From CAYNDB01 sp964395915 (GTDB taxonomy: Bacteria; Nitrospinota_A; UBA7883; JAJRTC01): 22,148 nucleotides of DNA. The notes below the pieces were generated by a model that saw only the letters and a program-made list of their open reading frames with translations, ran no database searches and was not told the origin of the DNA. The position numbers and the translations under genes were made by a program. Below, piece after piece: positions 13,980-20,854 of the stretch. Where the stretch lies: NCBI GenBank assembly GCA_964395915.1, contig CAYNDB010000032.1:1-22148 (forward strand), written 5' to 3'. The first letter of the stretch is position 1. Each line of letters starts with the position of its first letter.

Positions 13980-15266
13980 TTAAAGCTTTTTAAATGCAGC
14001 TTCCATAGCTTCCAGGGTTTTCCATATATCTTCTTTTGTGTGGGACAACGACATGAAGCCAGCCTCGAATTGTGATGGCGCAAGGTAAACACCATTTTGA
14101 AGCATCACATTGAAATATTTGGCGAATCTATCCGTATCGCACGTTTTAGCGTCAGCGGCGCTCTTTACCCTGGGAGTCTCTGTGAAGAACATCGAGAACA
14201 TCGCCCCGACACGGTTGAACGCCGTGGGGATAGCCGCCTTTTCAGCGATTCCCCTGAGGCCGTGAGTCAGTGTATCGGAAAGCTCTTCCAATTTTTGATA
14301 AGTTCCGTCTTCCGAGAGAATTTTTAATGTTTCAAGCCCTGCGGCCATTGCCAGCGGGTTGCCGGAAAGAGTTCCAGCCTGATAGACAGATCCGGCCGGG
14401 GCGATTTTTTCCATAATTTCCCGTTTACCGCCATACGCTCCCACAGGCAGGCCCCCGCCAATGATTTTGCCCAACGTAGTAAGGTCAGGCTTTATGTCGT
14501 ATAGCTCCTGCGCTCCACCGAAAGCCACACGGAAACCCGTCATCACTTCATCGAAAATCAGAACAACGCCGTGTTGATCGCACAATGAACGTAACCCTTT
14601 GAGGTAGCCTGGTTCCGGAGACAACACACCCATGTTACCTACGATAGGCTCCAGAATTACGCATGCGATCTGATCGCTGTTTTTCTCCATAACCTGCTTT
14701 ATGGACTCAAGATCATTGAAAGGAACTGATATAGTGAGGCCAGCTAACGCAGCCGGCACGCCCGGAGAATCTGGCAGGCCGAGAGTTTCCACTCCGGAAC
14801 CGGCTTTGACAAGCAGTGAATCCCCATGACCGTGATAGCAACCGTCGAGCTTTATGATTTTGTCTCGTCCGGTATGCCCTCTGGCAAGCCGTATAGCGCT
14901 CATGGTCGCTTCGGTGCCGGAGTTGACCATTCGGACAACATCTATAGACGGGTAGGCGTTGATAACCATTTCCGCCATCTCTACTTCAATTTCGGTTGGA
15001 GCGCCGAAACTCGTTCCCTTCTCAGCGGTTTTTTTAACAGCTTCGATGACTTGTGGATGGGCGTGGCCGACGATCATAGGTCCCCATGAAGCGACGTAGT
15101 CTATATATTCGTTTCCGTCCGCGTCGTATATTCTGCAGCCTTTGGCTTTGTCGATAAACAAAGGTTTGCCGCCAACTGGTTTAAATGCCCGGACAGGGCT
15201 GTTTACCCCGCCAGGGATAATTTTTGCGGCCCTCTTGAAAAGTTTTTCCGATTTATCTGTTTTCAT
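13980..15266 (-). CDS. hemL: Glutamate-1-semialdehyde 2,1-aminomutase HemL
   Basis: At 428 residues it has the normal HemL length. It converts glutamate-1-semialdehyde to 5-aminolevulinate in the C5 tetrapyrrole pathway (cytoplasmic, PLP-dependent). Diagnostic features are IIPGGVNSPVRAFKPVGG at the N-terminus, DYVASWGPMIVGHAHP, MVNSGTEATMSAIRLARG, LDGCYHGHGDSLLVKAGSG, FDEVMTGFRVAFGGAQ, the PLP lysine K267 in TLGKIIGGGLPVGAYGG, and SVYQAGTLSGNPLAMAAG. All key residues are present. It starts 14 bases after the mtnP stop codon on the same strand and is probably co-transcribed with mtnP. Its product supplies heme for the cytochromes suggested by the kinase-Ccm locus, though it is not in that operon. 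Confidence 0.98.
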   Translation of the reverse strand: MKTDKSEKLFKRAAKIIPGGVNSPVRAFKPVGGKPLFIDKAKGCRIYDADGNEYIDYVASWGPMIVGHAHPQVIEAVKKTAEKGTSFGAPTEIEVEMAEMVINAYPSIDVVRMVNSGTEATMSAIRLARGHTGRDKIIKLDGCYHGHGDSLLVKAGSGVETLGLPDSPGVPAALAGLTISVPFNDLESIKQVMEKNSDQIACVILEPIVGNMGVLSPEPGYLKGLRSLCDQHGVVLIFDEVMTGFRVAFGGAQELYDIKPDLTTLGKIIGGGLPVGAYGGKREIMEKIAPAGSVYQAGTLSGNPLAMAAGLETLKILSEDGTYQKLEELSDTLTHGLRGIAEKAAIPTAFNRVGAMFSMFFTETPRVKSAADAKTCDTDRFAKYFNVMLQNGVYLAPSQFEAGFMSLSHTKEDIWKTLEAMEAAFKKL

Positions 15267-15280
15267 AAGCTTGCTCTTTA

Positions 15281-16132
15281 TTACTTAATATATTTGCCGA
15301 TTATGATATCGAGCTTTTGTTTGGTCTCTTCCGGTATGGTCGTAGGATCGGTAAGTATACCAAATTGCAGGGCGGAGCTGCATGGACAGTCGCGTTCCTT
15401 CTTTATATTAGGAACAGCCGCCTTGATGGCTGCTTTTGAATAGCTTATGTTGGAAGCCATAGTTTTCAATATCTGTTCTACGCTGACATCCTCTTCATGC
15501 CAGCAATCGTAATCTGTGGCCAGCGCTATGGTGGCGTAGCATATCTCCGCTTCACGGGCCAGCTTGGCTTCCTGCAGGTTTGTCATACCGATGACCTCGG
15601 CCCCCCACGACCTGTAGAGGTGTGATTCAGCTCGTGTGGAAAAGAGCGGGCCCTCCATACAGATATACGTTCCACCATTGTGTGACTTCCAACCGATCTC
15701 TTTTGTCGCCTCATGCAGAACGCTCCCAAGGTAGTGGCATGTAGGATCGGCGAAAGTTACATGGGCCACAACACCGGAGCCAAAAAATGTTCCATCCCTG
15801 TCTCCCCGCGTTCTATCTATAAATTGGTCCACTATCACAGCGTGCCCCGGCTCGATTTTTTCTTTAAGCGAGCCGACTGCGGAAACCGAAATTATGCGCG
15901 TGACCCCCAGCTTTTTCATGGCCCATATGTTTGCCCTGAAGTTGATCTCCGAAGGAAGGATGCGATGTCCACGTCCGTGACGAGGAAGGAACGCCATCTC
16001 AATTCCATCAAGGTCGCCTATAACAAATTCGTCTGAAGGGTCGCCGAAAGGGGTGGCGATTTTTTCCGTTCGGATATTCTCCATCCCCTCCATTTCATAT
16101 AGCCCGCTTCCGCCTATAACGCCAATGGTCAT
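15281..16132 (-). CDS. mtnP: S-methyl-5'-thioadenosine phosphorylase
   Basis: A 283-residue member of the purine nucleoside phosphorylase 2/MTAP family, which splits methylthioadenosine with phosphate into adenine and methylthioribose-1-phosphate. Visible motifs are IGVIGGSGLYEM, FLPRHGRGHRILPSEINFRANI (phosphate and substrate binding), VSAVGSLKEKIEPGH, EGPLFSTRAES, GMTNLQEAKLAREAEICYA, and the base-specificity segment ALATDYDCWHEEDVSV. The paired aspartates of TDYDCW are those used by MTAP to recognise adenine, which favours MTA over inosine/guanosine. GGGGAG lies 7 bases before the ATG and fixes the start. It is the first gene of the mtnP-hemL pair. No other mtn genes are in the window. Confidence 0.94.
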   Translation of the reverse strand: MTIGVIGGSGLYEMEGMENIRTEKIATPFGDPSDEFVIGDLDGIEMAFLPRHGRGHRILPSEINFRANIWAMKKLGVTRIISVSAVGSLKEKIEPGHAVIVDQFIDRTRGDRDGTFFGSGVVAHVTFADPTCHYLGSVLHEATKEIGWKSHNGGTYICMEGPLFSTRAESHLYRSWGAEVIGMTNLQEAKLAREAEICYATIALATDYDCWHEEDVSVEQILKTMASNISYSKAAIKAAVPNIKKERDCPCSSALQFGILTDPTTIPEETKQKLDIIIGKYIK

Positions 16133-16177
16133 TTACAAACTCCCCGGTTCAATAAATTTTCGTAGATGTGACTGGTA

Positions 16178-16206
16178 ACTATCTCATATAAAAATCGGTT
16201 GTTCAA
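16178..16206 (-). promoter_or_regulatory. Candidate promoter of mtnP-hemL
   Basis: On the minus strand TTGAAC (16201-16206) and GATAGT (16178-16183) are spaced by 17 bases, about 45 bases before the mtnP ATG. Match quality is moderate. Confidence 0.38.
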
Positions 16207-16274
16207 GACGCAGGGGAATGGGGTGGCGTATAGAATCATTTTTTCAAACAGAGCACTAGCGAAAATGGATATAA

Positions 16275-16304
16275 TTGCGTCAACAATACCCATTCTGGTA
16301 AAAT
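16275..16304 (+). promoter_or_regulatory. Promoter of fbp
   Basis: -35 TTGCGT (16275-16280), an 18-base spacer and -10 TAAAAT (16299-16304) with a TG extension (TGGTAAAAT). It lies about 52 bases before the fbp ATG. Confidence 0.5.
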
Positions 16305-16355
16305 AATAGCGTCTTTAGAGGGAAACAACACTTCATTTTCGATAGGGGAATATTT

Positions 16356-17366
16356 ATGCCTCAGCGTCTCGGTGTCACAATAAATAAATTCATTATGGAG
16401 CAACAGCGGAACATCCCGTGGGCTACAGGGGATTTATCCGGACTGTTAAACGAACTGGTGGTGGCTACCAAGGTAATCGCCCGTGAGGTGAATAAGGCGG
16501 GGCTGGTGGATATACTCGGCAAGACAGGCGACACAAACGTCCAGGGAGAGGAAGTGAAGATACTGGACGAATTTGCCAACACGACCATTGTGGAGAAAAT
16601 GGATCATACAGGATACCTGTGCGGTATGGCGTCCGAGGAAGTGGACGATATCATCGAGATAGAAAATAGGCATCCGCAGGGGGGGAGATACACTCTCGCG
16701 TTTGATCCTCTGGATGGATCATCGAACATTGACGCCAACGTTTCTATCGGAACAATTTTTTCCATTCACAAGAAAATATCAAACGCGCCTAAAGCGACTA
16801 AGGAGGATTTCCTGCAAAAAGGGAGCAAGCAGATCGGCGCGGGCTACGTGATATACGGTTCTTCTACCATGCTCGTATATACCGTTGGCGAAGGAGTGCA
16901 TGGCTTTACATTGGATCCTTCCATCGGAGAGTTTCTGTTAAGTCACCCGTTTATCAAAACCCCGCCGAGAGGGAAAATTTATTCCGTCAATGAAGGTAAC
17001 GCGCAAAAATGGGACGAGCGGGCAAAACGGCTCGTTGAGTATTTTAAGACACCCGATAGCGCCACGGGTCGCCCTTATTCGACTCGTTACATAGGCTCTC
17101 TTGTTTCGGACTTCCACAGAAACCTGCTCTACGGCGGCATATTCATGTATCCGGCGGACAATGAAAACCCAAACGGGAAGTTAAGACTGCTTTACGAGGC
17201 GGCTCCAATGGCGTTTATATGTAAGCAGGCTGGCGGAGCGGCTATTGCCAATGGGGACGACATCCTCGATATCCAGCCAGATGATTTGCATCAGCGCGTG
17301 CCCCTATATATCGGAAGCAGGGACGATGTTGAAATCTGCCGGAAGTTTTTAAAAGGGGAGACGTGA
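16356..17366 (+). CDS. fbp: Class I fructose-1,6-bisphosphatase
   Basis: A 336-residue enzyme of normal class I length. It hydrolyses fructose-1,6-bisphosphate to fructose-6-phosphate in gluconeogenesis and, in autotrophs, the Calvin cycle (cytoplasm, Mg2+-dependent). Signature motifs are GDTNVQGEEVKILDEFAN, a metal-binding CGMASEEVD, AFDPLDGSSNIDANVSIGTIFSI (the classic FBPase pattern), GYVIYGSSTMLVYT, RYIGSLVSDFHRNLLYGGIFMYP and KLRLLYEAAPMAFICKQAGG. AGGGGA about 8 bases before ATG 16356 supports this start; Met14 (MEQQRN) is a less likely one. It is a single gene with its own promoter. No other Calvin-cycle gene is in view, so autotrophy cannot be decided. Confidence 0.97.
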   Translation: MPQRLGVTINKFIMEQQRNIPWATGDLSGLLNELVVATKVIAREVNKAGLVDILGKTGDTNVQGEEVKILDEFANTTIVEKMDHTGYLCGMASEEVDDIIEIENRHPQGGRYTLAFDPLDGSSNIDANVSIGTIFSIHKKISNAPKATKEDFLQKGSKQIGAGYVIYGSSTMLVYTVGEGVHGFTLDPSIGEFLLSHPFIKTPPRGKIYSVNEGNAQKWDERAKRLVEYFKTPDSATGRPYSTRYIGSLVSDFHRNLLYGGIFMYPADNENPNGKLRLLYEAAPMAFICKQAGGAAIANGDDILDIQPDDLHQRVPLYIGSRDDVEICRKFLKGET

Positions 17367-17471
17367 CGTCTTACGCCATCCTTATCCGCAAGAAAATGAT
17401 CTCGATGATAAAAAATTCAAACTGACCCATCATGTAACCCCAATAAATTTTTCTTCCATCCATATCCGCTG

Positions 17472-17480
17472 TGTTATCAT
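17472..17480 (+). promoter_or_regulatory. Extended -10 element upstream of tRNA-Ala
   Basis: Reads TGTTATCAT and ends 15 bases before the tRNA 5' end, a suitable distance for a very short leader. The -35 region is unremarkable. Confidence 0.4.
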
Positions 17481-17494
17481 TGCTTTTGCTCAAA

Positions 17495-17570
17495 GGGGCT
17501 GTAGCTCAGATGGGAGAGCGCGGCGTTCGCAATGCCGAGGCCAGGGGTTCGATCCCCCTCAGCTCCACCA
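17495..17570 (+). tRNA. tRNA-Ala (anticodon CGC)
   Basis: A full 76-base cloverleaf. The acceptor stem GGGGCTG/CAGCTCC contains the G3:U70 pair that marks alanine tRNAs. The D arm is GCTC/GAGC, the anticodon stem CGGCG/TGCCG encloses loop TTCGCAA (anticodon CGC, reading GCG), the variable loop is AGGCC, and the T arm is AGGGG-TTCGATC-CCCCT. The discriminator is A73 and the CCA end is encoded. It stands alone between fbp and the cus genes. Confidence 0.97.
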
Positions 17571-17605
17571 AGTTTGCTACACACTATCAAAATCAAAGCT
17601 AACAC

Positions 17606-17657
17606 TTCAACAATTGGCGCCATGCCTGCTTTCAACATTGCCTGATACTCGAGCTTT
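17606..17657 (+). pseudogene. Short remnant of a cusA-like 3' end, inverted relative to cusA
   Basis: On the plus strand, GCCTGCT (17623-17629) and ATTGCCTGATACTCGA (17637-17652) repeat the coding sequence for the Pro-Ala...Cys-Leu-Ile-Leu-Glu end of cusA, which sits on the minus strand at 17757-17790. The two copies differ by a 2-base length change and a few substitutions. In one plus-strand frame the copy reads CLILEL followed by two stop codons. It looks like a decayed fragment of a cusA-type gene facing the opposite way. The full extent is uncertain. Confidence 0.4.
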
Positions 17658-17772
17658 AATAAGGCTACGACTTATTTCTCCTCACTCGTGGAAAGAGTTC
17701 CGTACGGCGCCCTAGGGGTAAGGCGCCTGGAGCGTTTTTCCCACTTAAATCGGAGTTCGAGTATCAGGCAAT
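17637..17772. repeat. 16-base perfect inverted repeat around the cusA 3' end
   Basis: ATTGCCTGATACTCGA (17637-17652) is the exact reverse complement of 17757-17772, separated by 104 bases that include the cusA stop codon. It could fold as a long-range hairpin at the cusA mRNA end. Confidence 0.75.
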
Positions 17773-20700
17773 ATATAGCAGGCAAAGCGATTAAAGACAA
17801 AACCGTAACGCTGATCATCCCGCCTATCATAGGCGCGGCTATACGCCTCATCACATCCGCTCCCGTGCCATCGCCAAACATAATCGGGGTCAATCCTCCG
17901 ATAATGGCGCATACGGTCATCATGATGGGCCGTACCCGTTCGGACACGCCTTCCAGCACCGCTTTGCGAATATCTGTGATGGACGTTAACGATCCTTTTT
18001 CTTTTCTTTTGATCATCTCGTGATCAATGTAGATAAGTATTAAAACGCCGATCTCGGTTGCAACCCCCGCCAATGCTATGAAGCCGACGCCGACAGCGAC
18101 GCTCATGTTGTAATCAAAATAATCAATAAAAAATATTCCTCCAATGGCGGAAAGCGGCGCCGTGAGCATAACCAGTAATGTTTCCGTGAATCGTCGAAAA
18201 TTCATATACAACAAAATAAAAATGATCCCGAATGTAACCGGAACCACAACCTTGAGCTTCTTTTTAGCTCGTTCCATATATTCGAACTGGCCGCTCCATG
18301 CAATAGAAACTCCGGCCGGCAATTTCACAGATTTGGCAACGGCTTCCTGCGCCCATGCAACATAGGTCCCAACGTCGATGTCCTCGATATCGACGTATAT
18401 CCAGGCGTTTGGCCGCGTATTTTCGGTTTTGATGATAGGCGCGCCTTTGGTGATCTTGATTTCAGCTACCTGACTTATGGGAATTTGCTGGCCTGTAGGG
18501 GTCGCGATAAGTGTTCTTTTGAGGCCGTCCAGCGTATCGCGCAATTCCCTGCCGTAGCGTACATTTATCGGATATCTTTCCAGCCCCTCAACTGTAAAGC
18601 TTACGTTCATACCGCCGATGGCGCTACTTATCACGTTCTGGACGTCGCCTACGTTAAGACCGTAACGGGCAGTCTTTTCCCTGTCTATTATGAAGTCAAG
18701 GAAGTTTCCACCGACGACCCGCTCTGCGTATACGCTCCTTGTACCCTTCATATCTCGCAAGGCGGATTCAATGTCTTTTGCGACTTTTTCCAGCACGTCA
18801 AGGTTGGGTCCGGCCACTTTTATTCCCACAGGAGTTTTTATACCGGTTGAAAGCATGTCTATGCGGGTTATGATCGGCATTGTCCAGGCGTTTGTAATGC
18901 CGGGAAATTTGATCGCTTGATTCATCTCATCCATCAAGGATTTTATATTTACGCCTTTTCGCCACTCCTTCTTCGGCTTTAGCCTGACAATAGTCTCAAC
19001 CATGCTCAGAGGGGCGGAATCTGTCGCTGACTCAGCGCGGCCAATCTTTCCGAAAACGCTCTCTACTTCGGGAAATGTTTTTAATATTTTATCGGTCTGC
19101 TGCAATATTTCCTTCGCCTTTGTTATTGAAATCCCAGGAAGAGTTGTTGGCATGTAAAGTATGTCGCCTTCATCCAGCGGCGGCATGAACTCTCCACCCA
19201 GCCGGGACATGGAAACAGACGCCAGAATCGCGAAAAAAATCACCGTGACAATAACCACAGCCTTGAACCTGAGCGCAAATTTTACCAAAGGATTAACTAT
19301 CCACATTAATCCTACGTTAATAGGATTTTTCTTTTCCGGCGTAATCTCGCCACGAATAAAAAGGATCATCAGGGCCGGAACAAGCGTGAGCGCCAATATA
19401 GAAGCGGCGGCCATGGAGAACGTTTTGGTATAAGCCAGGGGCTTAAATAGCCGTCCTTCCTGAGCTTCCAGCGCAAATACTGGAATGAAGGAAAGTGTTA
19501 TTATCAAAAGACAGAAAAAGAGCGCCGGCCCCACCTCCTTGGCGGCGTCAACAATTATCTCCGCCCGTGGTTTTTTCCCTGCGTCGCGTTCAAGGTGTTT
19601 ATGCGCGTTTTCAATCATCACCACCGCCCCGTCTATCATCGCCCCTATCGCAATGGCTATACCACCCAGTGACATTATGTTAGCGTTTATTCCCATCCAG
19701 TTCATGGCGGACATGGCAATCAGAATACCCACCGGCAGAGTGATAATCGCAACCAGCGCCGATCGCAGATGCATAAGAAACACTATGCATACCAGCGCCA
19801 CAATCACACTTTCCTCGATTAGTTTTTCCTTTAAGAATTCCACAGCGCGATGTATAAGGTCCGACCTGTCGTAAACCTCCACGATTTCGACTCCTTCAGG
19901 AAGACTTTGCTTCAAAATCTCCAGCTTTTCCTTCACGAGTCCTATAGTTTTCAATGCGTTTTCACCAAAACGCATAATCACTATGCCACCCACAGTTTCC
20001 CCTTCGCCATTAAGCTCGGCCAGGCCGCGCCTGATATCGGGTCCGATGGAAACGGTCGCCACGTCTCTGATGAGGATGGGGCTCCCATCGTCGTCAACGC
20101 CAAGCGTAACCTCTTTAATATCTTTAATTGATTTTATATATCCAAACCCACGCACCATGAATTCCGATTCCGCCATCTCGATAATTTTACCGCCAACATC
20201 ATTGTTGCTTTCGCGTATCGCTTTTATAACTTTCATTATGGAGATGTTATAAGCCAGAAGCTTGTTGGGGTCGGCTTCCACCTGGTATTGCTTGACGTAT
20301 CCTCCTATTGAGGCGACCTCCGCGACGCCTGGTGTGGTCTGGAGTTCATATCGCAGGAACCAGTCCTGTATGGAGCGAAGCTGAGAAAGATCATGCTTGC
20401 CGGTCTTGTCCACCAGAGCGTATTCATACACCCAGCCCACGCCGGTGGCGTCCGGCCCGAGCGCTGGCGTTACGCCTTGGGGCAATCTTTTGGCCGCGAA
20501 ATTTAAATACTCAAGCACACGGCTTCTTGCCCAATAAAGGTCCGTTCCGTCCTCGAAAATCACGTAAACGAAACTTAATCCAAAGAAAGAGTAACCGCGA
20601 ACAGTTTCGGCGAACGGAACCGATAACATCGCTGTTGTAAGAGGATATGTAACCTGATCCTCCACCACCTGCGGAGCCTGTCCCGGGAACTCAGTGAAAA

Positions 20701-20845
20701 TGATGACCTGGACGTCGCTTAAGTCCGGTATGGCGTCAAGGGGAATCGTCTTTGCGGCGAAATACCCCCCTATGGTTATAAAAACCGAGGCTAAGATTAC
20801 AAAAAACTGGTTCCTTACGGATATATCTATTATTGCTTTTAACAT
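17672..20845 (-). CDS. cusA: Cu(I)/Ag(I) RND efflux transporter CusA
   Basis: A 1057-residue inner-membrane RND proton antiporter of the heavy-metal (HME) group, the pump of the CusCBA tripartite exporter. It has the twelve-helix RND layout with two large periplasmic domains. The TM4 signature GAMIDGAVVMIENAHKHLE carries the proton-relay D405. Three methionines equal to the E. coli CusA copper site (M573, M623, M672) are found as M565 (YMPTTLPG), M615 (APLSMVETIV) and M664 (RIDMLSTGIK), so Cu(I)/Ag(I) rather than Zn/Co is expected. It begins 9 bases after the cusB stop, with AAGGT as ribosome site. The last about 20 residues (RRLTPRAPYGTLSTSEEK) are encoded by a palindrome-rich stretch and look unusual for the family. 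No cusC/outer-membrane gene is in the window. Confidence 0.96.
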   Translation of the reverse strand: MLKAIIDISVRNQFFVILASVFITIGGYFAAKTIPLDAIPDLSDVQVIIFTEFPGQAPQVVEDQVTYPLTTAMLSVPFAETVRGYSFFGLSFVYVIFEDGTDLYWARSRVLEYLNFAAKRLPQGVTPALGPDATGVGWVYEYALVDKTGKHDLSQLRSIQDWFLRYELQTTPGVAEVASIGGYVKQYQVEADPNKLLAYNISIMKVIKAIRESNNDVGGKIIEMAESEFMVRGFGYIKSIKDIKEVTLGVDDDGSPILIRDVATVSIGPDIRRGLAELNGEGETVGGIVIMRFGENALKTIGLVKEKLEILKQSLPEGVEIVEVYDRSDLIHRAVEFLKEKLIEESVIVALVCIVFLMHLRSALVAIITLPVGILIAMSAMNWMGINANIMSLGGIAIAIGAMIDGAVVMIENAHKHLERDAGKKPRAEIIVDAAKEVGPALFFCLLIITLSFIPVFALEAQEGRLFKPLAYTKTFSMAAASILALTLVPALMILFIRGEITPEKKNPINVGLMWIVNPLVKFALRFKAVVIVTVIFFAILASVSMSRLGGEFMPPLDEGDILYMPTTLPGISITKAKEILQQTDKILKTFPEVESVFGKIGRAESATDSAPLSMVETIVRLKPKKEWRKGVNIKSLMDEMNQAIKFPGITNAWTMPIITRIDMLSTGIKTPVGIKVAGPNLDVLEKVAKDIESALRDMKGTRSVYAERVVGGNFLDFIIDREKTARYGLNVGDVQNVISSAIGGMNVSFTVEGLERYPINVRYGRELRDTLDGLKRTLIATPTGQQIPISQVAEIKITKGAPIIKTENTRPNAWIYVDIEDIDVGTYVAWAQEAVAKSVKLPAGVSIAWSGQFEYMERAKKKLKVVVPVTFGIIFILLYMNFRRFTETLLVMLTAPLSAIGGIFFIDYFDYNMSVAVGVGFIALAGVATEIGVLILIYIDHEMIKRKEKGSLTSITDIRKAVLEGVSERVRPIMMTVCAIIGGLTPIMFGDGTGADVMRRIAAPMIGGMISVTVLSLIALPAIYCLILELRFKWEKRSRRLTPRAPYGTLSTSEEK
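17706..17727. repeat. Palindrome-rich GGCGCC element inside the cusA 3' end
   Basis: Two GGCGCC hexamers (17706-17711 and 17722-17727) flank a CCCTAGGG-containing core, forming an inverted repeat within the last codons of cusA. It encodes part of the atypical tail LTPRAPYGT. It could be an inserted repetitive palindrome. Confidence 0.4.
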
Positions 20846-20854
20846 GGTTACCTT

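Noticed and set aside
17367..17470. An intrinsic terminator after fbp
   Set aside because: There is no GC-rich stem followed by a T-run before the tRNA promoter; the A/T-rich tracts alone are not enough.
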